DNA from: Histomonas meleagridis
Lineage: Eukaryota > Parabasalia > Tritrichomonadida > Dientamoebidae
NCBI GenBank assembly: GCA_020186115.1
Contig: WSYJ01000149.1
Location: 248,001 to 312,000, forward strand
DNA length: 64,000 bases
Direction: 5' to 3'
Shown here: piece after piece, positions 19,308 through 29,961 of the stretch
Layout of the letters: each line of letters starts with the position of its first letter
How positions within the stretch are numbered: position 1 is the stretch's first letter
Translations under genes and position numbers: made by a program
Notes under the pieces: generated by a model
The model's database searches: none
What the model was told of the DNA's origin: nothing
The model's input: only the letters and a program-made list of their open reading frames with translations

Positions 19308-19907
19308 ATGAACCAGAGAAAACTTTCCTTGCATTGTAGATTTGCTTTTATTGGTGATAGTGGCGTTGGCAAAACAGCACTGCTATACACCCATTTTAGC
19401 AATAATTTTCAAGATGAATATAACCCAAATTGTTTCTTGGGTACTCCTTGCAATTTCATGTATGAGGGGCATAATATCTTACTTGATATTATGGAAGTTA
19501 ACAACGATGAAGCAGTCATGAAATTGCTCCCTATTACATTCGTTGATATTGATGTTTTTATTATTTGTTTTTCTCTTGTTTGTCAGAATTCTTTTTCCAA
19601 TATCAAAAATTATTGGATTGAAAAAATCAACAAATATTGCCCAGGTAGACCAATTATTTTGGTTGGAACGAAGTGTGATCTTAGGGATAAAGAAGATAAC
19701 ATAAAAAGCGAAATGATACAAACAAATCAAATCGAAGAAATGAAAGACCAAATTGGTGCACTTAAATATATTGAATGTTCGGCAAAAGAGCGTCATAACT
19801 TGAACGAAGTTATGACATCAGCACTTGACATTGTTGTTTCTGAAGATTATGAATCTCCACAAGATGCCTATAAGCGGCTCCATCCAAAGAAATGTTATAT
19901 AAGTTAA
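19308..19907 (+). CDS. Rho-like small GTPase with degenerate switch II
   Basis: A 199-residue protein starting at ATG 19308. The P-loop GDSGVGKT is at residues 16-23, the effector region reads FQDEYNPNCF, the base-binding motif is VGTKCDLRD as in Rho proteins, and G5 is ECSAKE. It ends in CYIS, a CaaX prenylation box. The G3 motif, normally DTAGQE, reads DIMEVNNDE: the Gly and the catalytic Gln are missing. This predicts absent or very slow GTP hydrolysis, as in atypical Rho proteins. It would act at membranes as a signalling switch or scaffold. AACGATCGTT upstream may be its promoter element. Confidence 0.85.
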   Translation: MNQRKLSLHCRFAFIGDSGVGKTALLYTHFSNNFQDEYNPNCFLGTPCNFMYEGHNILLDIMEVNNDEAVMKLLPITFVDIDVFIICFSLVCQNSFSNIKNYWIEKINKYCPGRPIILVGTKCDLRDKEDNIKSEMIQTNQIEEMKDQIGALKYIECSAKERHNLNEVMTSALDIVVSEDYESPQDAYKRLHPKKCYIS

Positions 19908-20594
19908 AAAATATTATTTCATTAGATATAATTCCAGAAATAATATTTTCCAAATAAAAAATTTTTATTTCTTTGTTTTCATAGCATATTATCGATTTAA
20001 GATTCAATATATATATATACATAAAATCATTAAAATGGTGATCCAATTAACTTCATTTTTAATTAATTAACGCGTTTTTTTGCTAATCTAGATTAAAAGG
20101 AAAAATGAAAGGCAATTCACCATCTTATTGATTATGACCATAATAAAATATTTTTCATTTGTTTTGACTTCATTACAAACGAAGGTGATGACTCAATAAC
20201 AACACTATTTTCAACAATCTTATGATGAAAAGTTTTAAATGCACTTAAATCAAGAAATTTTAAATTTGTGCAAACGCAGGAAGGCCTAACACAAAATGGA
20301 TATATTGGGGTTGGTATGTGGGTTTGAATCGAAATGAGAAATTATCACGTTTTGGAACCATGCTTTCTGGTTTGAAATAAATCCTTCTAACCGCAAATGC
20401 GTACCTTTAAAGTTAGATATTTTTGAAAGAAAATGTAAATATAATGACAATTTGTCTAATTTCAAATTGATGATTTAGGATTAAGGTTAGACTGTAGTCC
20501 TTTCTTATACATTTGGAGTGAAATTTTGTTATTTGTTCATCGTGTATAGATCGTAAAATTTATATATATACAATTTCAGATATTATTAATAATA
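19908..20594. other. intergenic region, nothing identified
   Basis: AT-rich DNA with only short open frames on either strand. None resembles a known protein. Confidence 0.4.
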
Positions 20595-20907
20595 ATGGAA
20601 AAAGATTCCAAAATTCCAAGCACCCTAGCGATGGGTGACTGCAAGCAACCAGAAGAAGAAAATGTATTTTTTGAAAAAGATGTTCATAAAATATTTATAG
20701 ATGGAAAATTTAAATATTAAGTTTATTGTGATGTTGATGAATTGTTTGGCTACAAAGAAATTTGTGTTGCTTGTGCGAAACATATTAAAGGTTTATGAAA
20801 TCAAGGAATCATATCGACCGAAAATCAAGTCATGGTGGAATATTTATAACAAGCCAAATGATCAACTTCACAACCAATGCATTATTTTAGAAAAATGCAA
20901 AACTTAA
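20595..20907 (+). pseudogene. possible broken small gene
   Basis: ATG 20595 opens a frame reading MEKDSKIPSTLAMGDCKQPE, and it stops after ~42 codons. The same frame continues past the stop with coding-like text (VYCDVDELFGYKEICVACAKHIKGL) before another stop. I do not recognise it. It may be a decayed gene or chance. Confidence 0.25.
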
Positions 20908-21630
20908 AATTTCCATTTTCTTTATACTCAGCAAGATTTTTTTGGAATCCCTAAAAAAATCCATAAAGGATGGGTTCCAAATTGGATATTTTTGAATTTA
21001 GTATCCTCTAGATGATACTTCCCACATTTTGGTCCCTCAAATTTTGATTCCATTTAGGACAACCCTTTACTACCAAGGTGTGTTCATCATATGTTAGTTG
21101 CTTATTCTAAAAGTTTTTAAGTTAATAAGACTTTCATATTTAACGATTATGAATAGATTTGATATAATCACTTTCAGCCTTTGCACTTACCACATATGAA
21201 ATTCAGACATCTTATCTATTATGTCTATTCCTTTATCAATTGGGACTCAAACGTAATAATTTATTGTAATTATTTTCGTAAATGATAAAACAATTCTCAG
21301 CAACAAATAGGTAATTCAAATTATCATTAAAATATAATATTTATATTTTCTGTTTTAAAACAGAAATTCATGTTTTTTTATTTTGAAAGTGTTGGCCAAA
21401 CCAGCGTGGGGACAGACCGTTTAAATACGTTAAGCTTAACCGGATTCGATTACAACTTCAATAAAGTGTCAGTTTTTTTTCTTAAAAAACATGTTTTAAA
21501 TCAATAGTTTATTTCGCTAATTGTATCGTCTCCTCTTAAAATTGATAAGTGCTTTGAGTGCTGTATTTCTGTGGTTGATCGGAGTAAACTTCATAAATTT
21601 GATTATATCAGTCAAAAAGCTTACTTTAGG
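20908..21630. other. intergenic region and Ras gene leader
   Basis: No coding signal. Contains ACGTTAAGCTTAACCGG (about 21428-21444), a partial palindrome with an AACCG core, roughly 190 bases upstream of the Ras start. Confidence 0.4.
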
Positions 21631-22194
21631 ATGAGTGAAAAGAAGCCCAAACTGGTTGTTGCAGGAGATGGAGGTGTTGGGAAAACATCTATCATCGTCA
21701 GATACACAAAGGATCAATTTTCAGAAGGCTATGAGCCAACTCTTGAGGATAATTATCATGCTAAAATTGAGTTAGAAAATAAAGAAGTACTAGAGATAGA
21801 AATAGCAGACACAGCTGGACAAGAGGATTACAAAGCACTTCGTGATAAGTTTATGGCTGAAGGTGACGCATTTCTTATTGTTTATAGTATCATTGACGCA
21901 CGTTCAATACAGATGGCTGATACACTACTTGAGCAAATATCAGTCCTTCATGAAGGCGATGACTTCAAATTCGTCCTTGCAGGAAATAAATGTGATAAAG
22001 AATCTAAACGACAAGTAACTCAAGAAGAAGGTCAAGACCTTGCCAAAAAATATCATGGTGTATTTCTAGAAACATCGGCTTTATCAGCAATTAACATTCA
22101 AGAAGTATTTCAACAAATAGGAAAGATGCTTACAGCACCACCCAAGGAGCCAGAAGCTCCAAAGGCTGAAGGTTCATGCTGTGTTATTGAGTAA
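21631..22194 (+). CDS. Ras-family small GTPase
   Basis: The start is set at ATG 21631 (MSEKKPKLVVAG); the longer frame begins with GTG. The 187-residue protein has all five G boxes: GDGGVGKTSI, an effector loop YEPTLEDNY close to that of Ras/Rap, DTAGQEDY, GNKCDKES and ETSAL. It ends with CCVIE, in which the last four residues form a CaaX-type box and the extra Cys could be acylated. It should be a membrane-bound molecular switch. Unlike the Rho-like gene at 19308, its switch II is intact. Confidence 0.93.
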   Translation: MSEKKPKLVVAGDGGVGKTSIIVRYTKDQFSEGYEPTLEDNYHAKIELENKEVLEIEIADTAGQEDYKALRDKFMAEGDAFLIVYSIIDARSIQMADTLLEQISVLHEGDDFKFVLAGNKCDKESKRQVTQEEGQDLAKKYHGVFLETSALSAINIQEVFQQIGKMLTAPPKEPEAPKAEGSCCVIE

Positions 22195-22738
22195 ATTGCT
22201 GGTCTTTTACAGTATTTTAATATTTTTTCTTTTGGAATCAACAAATGCAATATTTTTTTATTTTGAAAGTTTCACAATTTTTTGTTTATACGTTGCTTTT
22301 TCTTTGTTAATGATATTAAATATTCATCATTTATTGGATGTTGCATGATCATTGTTTTCATGGAATTCCAAAAATTATAAATATTCAACTTCTATCATTT
22401 TTTATGCAACACACAGTGATTCGCCCGGATTATTAGAGCTCCTTAAAAGTAAAAATATGATTTTTACTGAACATTACAATTTGTCATTAAATTTCATTGT
22501 GACGAAATATTAGTTGATTAACAACTTAGACAAAACATGAAAAGATTTAATATTAGATGCTGTAATATCTAATAATGAAACAAATTTCAATTTGGTTTTT
22601 TAATTTCCACTTTGACCACAACTTTGTTTTATAAAACTCAAAGTGATTTCTCCATTCGATATGGACATCCACACATTTAATAAGTTTTAGGTGAAAGATT
22701 AAAAAAAAAATAACGCAGCCGTTTTTACTAAGCATCAA
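22195..22738. other. intergenic region between convergent genes
   Basis: About 540 AT-rich bases between the Ras gene and the end of the BspA-like gene. No gene seen. Confidence 0.5.
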
Positions 22739-24907
22739 TTAAATATTTGCGAAGAAATTGTTTTCTTTGAAATCATCTACAAATGGATCTTCATCAATGT
22801 TCGATAAATTGACAGTGAAGTTGTTCATTGAAATGTTGTCACTATTGTTGTTCATGTTTTCATCAACAACACTTTCTTCATCACTTAGTTTTTTGTTTCG
22901 AATACGAACAAGTATTACAACAAGTATCGAAATGATTATAATAACTGCGACGCCAACACAAACTCCGATGATAATTTGATTTATATTATTTTGTTCTTCA
23001 TTTGTGTCATCACTTTGGTTTTGAAGAACTGTATAAAAACCTGAATAATATGAAAAACATGATGAATATTGAATAAATGTATACTCGTAATAAATAAATA
23101 TTGTATTTATATAATAAGTCGATGAACCAAACATAGAAATAGTTATAGTATCTGTAAATGTAAGTTTAGGCGTAATCGTTTGTGTTAATGTTTGTGTGAT
23201 AATTATTGTGCGATTATATGTTTCGCCGATTTTTTTTGAAGCTGTAAATGAATTCGATGAAGTAAATGTGTTCGAATTCGTAAATTTATTTGATTGAGAA
23301 AATGAATTTGATTTTGTAAATGAATCCGATTGAGTGAATGAATTCGATTGAGTAAATGTGTTTGAAAATGTATTTGATTCTGTGAATGTGTGTGTCGGCC
23401 ATGGATATTGTTCGCATTCTTCTGTTGGTGTTCCAAGTGATACTCCAAGCGTTCCGAAATTCGAGGAACTATATAAATCTGATGTCATAACAGATTTCGC
23501 TTTTATGCCATAAAATGCATTGGAATTAATCGTTGGGGATTGATAACCAGTGAAATAAATACATGTAAGATTTGTGCAGTATCCAAATGCGTAAGTTCCA
23601 ATCGAATTAACTGTATCCGGAATTGTAATATTTAATAATGATGAACATGATCGAAAAGCAGAACTTCCAATCGAAGTAATTTTTCCTTCAATAATGACTG
23701 TTTCTAATGCTGTACATGAATAAAATGTATAACTTTGAATTGAAGTAACCAAATTTGGAATTGTAATATTTGTTAATTTTGAACATGAATAAAATGTATA
23801 AGTTCCAATCGAAGTAATTTTTCCTTCAATAATAACTGTTTCTAATGCTATACATGACTGAAATGTATAACTTTGAATTGAAGTAACCAAATTTGGAATT
23901 GTAATACTTGTTAATTTTGAACATGAATAAAATGCATAACTTCCAATTGAAGTTACTGTTTCTGGAATTGTAATACTTGTTAATTTTGAACATGAATAAA
24001 ATGCATATGTGCCAATCAAATTAACTGTATTCGGAATTGTAATACTTGTTAATAATGAACATCGATAAAATGAATAATCATCAATTGTTGTAATCGTATT
24101 TGGTATTTCAAATGTCGTATCTGAAATTACTGGTGGACAACATATAATTATTGTTAATCCTTTATCATAAAGAACACCATTATTTCCATTACAATAATAT
24201 TTATTTTCTTCTGATACTTGAATAAATTCAAGTTTCGTACATCCTGAAAAAATACCCGTTCCTATTGAACTGACAGATTTTGGAATTGTAATATTTGTTA
24301 ATGATGTGCATGTTTGAAATTCATAATTTCCAATTGTTGTTACATTTTCTCCAATAATAACTGTTTCTAATTTTGAGCATGAATAAAATGCATAACTTTG
24401 AATTGAAGTAACTGAATTTGGAATTGTAATATTTGTTAATGATGAACATGATCGAAATGCATAAGTTCCAATTGTTGTTACATTTTCTCCAATAATAACT
24501 GTTTCTAATTTTGAGCATGAATAAAATGTATAACTTTGAATTGAAGTAACTGAATTTGTAATTGTAATACTTGTTAATGATGAGCATGAATAAAATGCAT
24601 AACTTTGAATTGCGGTAACTGAATCCCAAATTTTAATATTAGTCAAAGATGTGCATGATCGAAATGCACTATTTCAAATTATTGTAACATTATTGCCAAT
24701 CATTATTGATTTAAGATCGAACAATAAGCAAATGCATAATTTCCAATTGATATAACTGAATCCCCAATTTCAACTGAAATTAATGATGTCCAACTATAAA
24801 AACTATTTGTATTTAATATTTCAACACCTCTAATTATTATTAAGCTGTGTTTGACTTTTATATGTATTTCTCCCTGAATATTCACTAGAATTAGTAATAG
24901 TTAGCAT
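22739..24907 (-). pseudogene. BspA-like leucine-rich-repeat surface protein, 5' end disrupted
   Basis: A 635-codon open stretch (22739-24646) carries about 17 TpLRR units of the BspA type (SITIPNSVTSIQSYAFYSCS). It continues with a Ser/Thr-rich stalk of TFTxSNSF-like repeats, one membrane span (IIIGVCVGVAVIIIISILVVILV) and a cytosolic tail ending DEDPFVDDFKENNFFANI. Trichomonads use such proteins for adhesion. The open stretch has no ATG at its start. Upstream, repeats continue to an ATG at 24907 (MLTITNSSEYSG), but two frame changes (near 24835 and near 24715) and one TGA where GGA (Gly) is expected (near 24676) interrupt them. So the gene is either recently inactivated or misassembled at its 5' end. 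The DPF and aromatic residues in the tail resemble endocytic signals. Confidence 0.85.
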
Positions 24908-26070
24908 TTTGGTTGTTGAATCATATGTTTCATTCGTTTGAATGAAAAAAGAAATATGAAAAAAAAAACAATTTTGGTCGTATTATTTGTCTTCTTATAA
25001 TTTTGTAAAAAAAAATAGTGATAAATAAAGTATCATATAAATCAAAAACAATGAAATCATATTAAATTCAATAAGATATAAATTTATCTGCATAAAATCT
25101 GATAAAATATTTCGGAATTTATTAAATAATAATGATTTTTCATTGTAAGATGATATAATTTTACTTATAGGTATCGCAAATGGAGATGGTTTTAATAACA
25201 AATAGTTCGAAATAATTACATTTTTTTGGTGATCGTATTGCTTTGTATTCGAAAAAAAATCTGAATAAAAATTGGAATAGAATAATTCATTACGATCATT
25301 CACTTTTTTTGGTCGCTGAATATGGTTTATTTAAAATGATTTTCGGATAAGATATAAGTGTATTTTTGAAATTATCGTCATAGACATTCTGAGTCAATTC
25401 TGTTTGCAATAGTATGTCGGAAGAATGATATAATATATTATGAGTTTCCTGAAAACGACAAAGAGATGAGAAACATGTCTGATATATTTGCGTATTTTTT
25501 TCAGGGTGTTGCTGCGGTTTGAAATTTTTTTTGTGTTTAAATTTGTATATATGTGGTATTTTGTTTAGCAGTCATTGAATTAAACCGCCTCTTTTTTTTG
25601 ATTTCGATGTCATGTAAACTTGGTTTCGAAACAGACATTCCACTCAAATTGTGGTAGATACTGTTTGAATTGTTTATAAGGATGTAGATAATTATCGAAA
25701 ACAACTCAGTTACTAAAACGAAACCCATTCTAAGCAAAACGAAAAAACGAATCTTTAACATTAGATGTTTGCTAAACTTAAACAATATAATGATAAAGAA
25801 AATGCTATAGAAACTGCAAATACTAACAAAGGAAACACATTTTTTTGACGGGGCTCTTAAAGGTTGATTAATATGTTTAATAATCTTGGAACTTTTGTTG
25901 CTTTAGGCCTCACATGAATGTAATGTGTCATGTGTCATGAATGTAATGTGAGGCCTAAAGCAACATTTGTCAATGGGAAGCCCTTATATTTTGTACGTTT
26001 AAGATTATTTTTTGTCGATTTTGAATAAATAATTGAAATTTCTGAGAAATCCGTTTTTTTACTTTTTTGG
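24908..26070. other. long intergenic region with a perfect hairpin
   Basis: Short hydrophobic minus-strand frames at 24995-25303 and 25537-25785 start at GTG/TTG and are not convincing genes. The notable content is the 20-bp inverted repeat at 25896-25965 and, beyond it, the beta-tubulin leader. Confidence 0.5.
25896..25965. repeat. perfect 20-bp inverted repeat with 30-nt loop
   Basis: The arms are 25896-25915 and 25946-25965. The left arm reads TGTTGCTTTAGGCCTCACAT and the right is its exact complement. The loop region contains a 15-bp direct repeat, CATGAATGTAATGTG, at about 25913-25927 and 25936-25950. It lies ~105 bases before the beta-tubulin start. Confidence 0.9.
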
Positions 26071-27423
26071 ATGGTTCGTGAAATTGTTCACCTCCAAGCA
26101 GGCCAATGCGGAAACCAAATCGGTGCCAAGTTCTGGGAAGTTATCTCAGATGAACATGGTATTGATCCTACTGGTTCATTCCATGGCGATAGTGATCTTC
26201 AATTAGAAAGAATCAACGTTTATTATAATGAAGCTACTGGCGGCAAATATGTTCCACGTGCTGTCCTTGTAGATCTTGAACCAGGCACTATGGATGCAGT
26301 TCGTGCTGGTCAATATGGTCAATTGTTCCGACCAGATAACTTCGTTTTCGGTCAATCTGGTGCTGGTAACAACTGGGCTAAAGGTTATTACACTGAAGGT
26401 CAAGAACTTGCCGAATCTATTCTTGATGTTGTTCGTAAAGAAGCCGAATCTTGTGATGCCCTTCAAGGATTCCAACTTGTTCACTCTCTTGGTGGTGGCA
26501 CTGGCTCAGGCCTTGGTACTCTTCTTCTTAACAAACTTCGTGAAGAATATCCAGATCGTATTCTTTCCACATATTCCATTGTTCCATCACCAAAGGTTTC
26601 TGATACCGTTGTCGAACCATACAACTGCACTCTTTCTGTTCACCAACTTGTTGAATCTGCTGATGAAGTTTTCTGCATTGATAACGAAGCCCTTTATGAC
26701 ATTTGCTTCCGTACCTTAAAGCTCACCACACCCACATATGGTGATCTTAACCATCTCGTATCAATGGTTATGTCCGGTACAACATGCTCATTAAGATTCC
26801 CAGGTCAACTCAACTCTGATCTTCGTAAGCTTGCAGTTAACCTTGTCCCATTCCCGCGTCTTCACTTCTTCATCGTAGGCTTCGCTCCACTCACATCCCG
26901 CGGCTCACAACAATATCGCGCGTTAACGGTCCCCGAACTTACATCACAATTATTCGATAACAAGAACATGATGGCCGCCTGCGACCCACGCCGTGGTGTT
27001 TACTTAACTGTTTCCGCACATTTCCGTGGAAGAATGTCATCCAAAGAAGTTGATGAGCAAATGCTTAACATCCAAGCGCGTAACACGTCGTACTTCGTCG
27101 AATGGATTCCAAACAACGTGAAGAGCTCCATCTGCGATATCCCACCACGAGGTCTTAAGATGGCAGCAACATTCATTGGCAACACAACCGCATTCAGAGA
27201 ATTGTTCACACGCGTCGACTCACAGTTCCAAAAGATGTACGCTCGAAGAGCTTTCATCCATTGGTACGTAAACGAAGGACTCGAAACAGTCGAATTCGAT
27301 GAGGCGAGATCGAACATGACCGACTTGATACAGGAGTACGAAATGTACGAAACAGTTGGAATTGACGAAGTAGGCGAAGAAGAGGAAGAAGGCGAAGGCG
27401 AAGGAGAAGCAATGGAAGACTAA
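26071..27423 (+). CDS. beta-tubulin
   Basis: A 450-residue protein with all tubulin hallmarks: [19 protein letters not shown] (about 141-147), [31 protein letters not shown] and CDPRRG, with an acidic Glu/Gly tail for polyglutamylation or glycylation. It binds GTP and pairs with alpha-tubulin in the flagella, axostyle and spindle. It starts MVREI rather than the usual MREI, which alters the N-terminal tetrapeptide used in tubulin autoregulation of other eukaryotes. The conventional site 167 is Tyr, site 198 is Glu and site 200 is Phe. These sites are known to influence benzimidazole binding. Codon use is biased toward C-ending codons, as expected for a highly expressed gene. Confidence 0.98.
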   Translation: MVREIVHLQAGQCGNQIGAKFWEVISDEHGIDPTGSFHGDSDLQLERINVYYNEATGGKYVPRAVLVDLEPGTMDAVRAGQYGQLFRPDNFVFGQSGAGNNWAKGYYTEGQELAESILDVVRKEAESCDALQGFQLVHSLGGGTGSGLGTLLLNKLREEYPDRILSTYSIVPSPKVSDTVVEPYNCTLSVHQLVESADEVFCIDNEALYDICFRTLKLTTPTYGDLNHLVSMVMSGTTCSLRFPGQLNSDLRKLAVNLVPFPRLHFFIVGFAPLTSRGSQQYRALTVPELTSQLFDNKNMMAACDPRRGVYLTVSAHFRGRMSSKEVDEQMLNIQARNTSYFVEWIPNNVKSSICDIPPRGLKMAATFIGNTTAFRELFTRVDSQFQKMYARRAFIHWYVNEGLETVEFDEARSNMTDLIQEYEMYETVGIDEVGEEEEEGEGEGEAMED

Positions 27424-27839
27424 ATGAATGAAATAAACTGAAATTTGAATGAAATGTTACTTACAGCTGAAGTTCTGCAATGGAAAAAAATTTGCAGCGA
27501 ATGTTTTACTTCATTTTAAGTGATATATATGACGAAGTATTTTAGGACTGACTACAGAAGACATGTTATTATTTGCTGTGTGAAAAGAAATGTTGATAAG
27601 GTTTTGGGAGAAAAGTTATATCATTAGGAACTGAAAGGTAAAAGGTTAAGTAAATAGTTTTGCATTCATGATTCATTCGAATACATGAAGGCATTTTACA
27701 ATTTTTTGAGAAATATGTTATTTACTAAATTAAAAGTGCATTGTTAAACTAAAGATGAACTCGGTTTCCATCAAATTATTATAAATGTGAATAAAATATT
27801 TTTTTTTTGTATTTGTTTATATATATTTTTTAGAGACAG
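27424..27839. other. intergenic region between convergent genes
   Basis: AT-rich, with AATAAA-like signals just after the tubulin stop. No gene seen. Confidence 0.5.
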
Positions 27840-28382
27840 TTAATCGGTACAAGGTGATGAAATTACAGGAACTGTTATATCCTCGTCACTAGAATGGTCA
27901 GACCAGAATCTTGGCAATTGTTCCGTAGCTGGACCGCCTCGAGGTGGCGGTGAAATAGTTGTCCAACTTGGCGGTGTTGTAGGAAGATCAGAAACTGACG
28001 AAGCATTTACAAATCTTTTGATGATATTTCGATAACAAAAAACCGTACCCTCCACTTTGCTAAAGAACTGGTCTTTCATCCTTGCATTTTCATTAGACAA
28101 TGCTTGAGGTAATGAAAATTTCTTTGTTTTCTTTTTGAAACTAGATTTTGATGCTCTTTTCTTTTTCGATTCTGGTTGATCTCTTACGTATATATGTGCA
28201 TTATCTTCAATACCGAACCACTTAAAAGTAAAAGATGGAATTAGTTGAATGTTTTTATAGTAAAATTGATGATTTCCAGATGGAAGATATGGTTCAATTT
28301 CAGTGATTGTAGAATGTGAATTGACAACTACTGATATCGGGTCACCATTTCCATAATGCAAATGAAGTGTGTATGTTTCCAT
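27840..28382 (-). CDS. ubiquitin-like domain protein with basic linker
   Basis: A 180-residue protein, ATG 28382. Residues 1-70 fit a ubiquitin-like beta-grasp fold: YTLHLHYGNGDPISVVV, a short helix ITEIEPYLP, HQFYYKNIQLIPSFTFKWFGIEDNAHIYVRD. A lysine-rich stretch (KKKRASKSSFKKKTKKF, about 73-90) is a likely nuclear signal. The C-terminal third is disordered, contains PPPRGGPATE, and ends in acidic/Ser residues. No C-terminal Gly-Gly is present, so it is a domain protein and not a conjugated modifier. TAACCGC lies in its leader. The specific role is unknown. Confidence 0.6.
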   Translation of the reverse strand: METYTLHLHYGNGDPISVVVNSHSTITEIEPYLPSGNHQFYYKNIQLIPSFTFKWFGIEDNAHIYVRDQPESKKKRASKSSFKKKTKKFSLPQALSNENARMKDQFFSKVEGTVFCYRNIIKRFVNASSVSDLPTTPPSWTTISPPPRGGPATEQLPRFWSDHSSDEDITVPVISSPCTD

Positions 28383-28848
28383 TTGTAGAAATTTGCGAAT
28401 CCAATTTTGGAATTTGTTTTGCGGTTATGCTGGGGTTAAAATTAAAATTTGATATGTGCATTGAATTTTGCTTGTTCGATTCAAAAACGCTATTGAAAAA
28501 GTTACATCCGGATATTTGAATTGTTGTAAATATTTTAGGGTTAATTTGCAGGAAGAAACTTAAAAAAAAAGGATAACTAAAGAGAATTTGATAATGATAA
28601 AAAATTTATTGCTTTATTGAGGCACTAAGGTGCTATATTTGTTTTATTAAAATGAAACAATATTTTTGCCTCATATAATGAGAAATGAACCTCGTTTTCA
28701 TTTTTTATGATTAATGATATGATATTAGTGTAGATTCTTTAATAGAAAAAATGCTTTTGAAAAAAATATAGTTTTTCAAACAAATTGTGAAATATTCATT
28801 TTTTATGAATAACTTCGCATATAAGTACATAAATAGTTCGATAACAGT
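28383..28848. other. intergenic region
   Basis: Holds the leader of the ubiquitin-like gene (GCGGTTATGC at 28421-28430, plus orientation) and the 3' flank of the HMG gene. Otherwise featureless AT-rich DNA. Confidence 0.45.
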
Positions 28849-29406
28849 TTATTGGCATTGTTGGAATACTTGATTAGAAAAATTGTTTTCTGTTGGACGT
28901 TGGAAAATTTCATAGTCTTGCAATATTTGCTGAATCTCCTGACATGATCCATAAAACTGCTCTTGCAATTGAAGCAATGTTTGTTTTAATTGATCAAGAG
29001 GGAGATTCACCAATATTTTCAAATCAGGAATATTAATTTGCATAGGTTTCATTGGAAGATTATTTGATTTCCTATATGCCCGCTTTTTCTTTGCTCTTTC
29101 GTAGCTGTATTCAGGGTTGTTGGTTTTAAATTTTTGTTGCTCTATTTTAGCTTTATTTTTATAAGGGAGCCTGCTTTCTTCGCTCATTGCTTTCCATAGG
29201 TCTGCTAGAATTTTGGAAGCTTCAATGTTTGATGCGTCTGGATTTTGTTCTCGTATTTTTGCTCGATTTTCGATACAATATAGAAGAAATGCATTTGGCG
29301 GCCGCTTTAACTTATTGTTCTCAGTGGCGTTTCCCCCTTGAGGTGGGATTGATGTGTTTTCGAATTGAGACATAGCTTGAAGTTGGAGTTCACTGAGTTC
29401 TTCCAT
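28849..29406 (-). CDS. HMG-box protein, sequence-specific type
   Basis: The start is set at ATG 29406 (MEELSELQLQAMSQF), preceded by TTATTCA; an upstream in-frame start at 29460 is possible but less likely. The 185-residue product has one HMG box at about 33-103: KLKRPPNAFLLYCIENRAKI, NIEASKILADLWKAM, PYKNKAKIEQQKF, NPEYSYERAKKKR. The RPPNAFxLY opening is the form found in SOX, TCF and fungal mating-type (MATA) proteins, as opposed to bulk HMGB proteins. The C-terminal half is a Leu/Gln-rich helix that could mediate dimerisation. The N-terminus contains PPQGGNATE, nearly the same as PPRGGPATE in the adjacent ubiquitin-like gene. Confidence 0.88.
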   Translation of the reverse strand: MEELSELQLQAMSQFENTSIPPQGGNATENNKLKRPPNAFLLYCIENRAKIREQNPDASNIEASKILADLWKAMSEESRLPYKNKAKIEQQKFKTNNPEYSYERAKKKRAYRKSNNLPMKPMQINIPDLKILVNLPLDQLKQTLLQLQEQFYGSCQEIQQILQDYEIFQRPTENNFSNQVFQQCQ

Positions 29407-29961
29407 GGCGCTTTTTTTTGAATAAACGTTCCCTTTATTGTAATTAACGTACTTTTTCAAACTGCAGTTTTTTGTGTAAACCTTATTGAATTATTTAGGT
29501 ACACTTAGCCTAAGTGAAGAATTTGTTTAATTAATAGTTAAAAAAGAAATGAAATTAATATCTTCAAATATTCATCAGAAGTCTGGTTTACTATTTGTTT
29601 TTTCCTTTAGAATATGGATGATGCATATAAAATACATTAAATAAAATTTTTTAATATTAATATATATTTCCAAAAAAATCTTAATTCTTTATTTATTTCA
29701 TTTAAAAATGAACTTTGGTTTCATATTTATGTGTCAAATCAAGAAATCACAATTAAATTCTTATTTTTCATGATTTTTTTTCAAGTTGTTGATGATAGTT
29801 ACGAACTTTCAAAGAATGGTTGGGAACTTTTTAAGAAATATATTGAAGAAGATGGCAATTATAATTTAAAACATAATAAATAGCGCAGTAATCATAATTT
29901 TTTGCTGGACGGTTATTGTGGGATCATTTTCAACATAAAAAATGGCCCACCCCAAATTCCA
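29407..29961. other. divergent intergenic region with CGGTTATT element
   Basis: About 550 bases between the HMG gene and the CK1-type kinase. GAACGTTTATTCA near 29425 fits the HMG promoter. GGACGGTTATT at 29907-29917 fits that of the kinase. Confidence 0.5.

Noticed and set aside
24995-25303. 102-residue minus-strand tail-anchored protein
   Set aside because: Starts at GTG with the next Met far inside; low complexity and no similarity.
25537-25785. 82-residue minus-strand membrane protein
   Set aside because: Starts at TTG, has no recognisable domain, and lies in noncoding-like DNA.
26203-26484. Minus-strand frames within the beta-tubulin gene
   Set aside because: They are by-products of strong codon bias in a certain gene, with no protein similarity.
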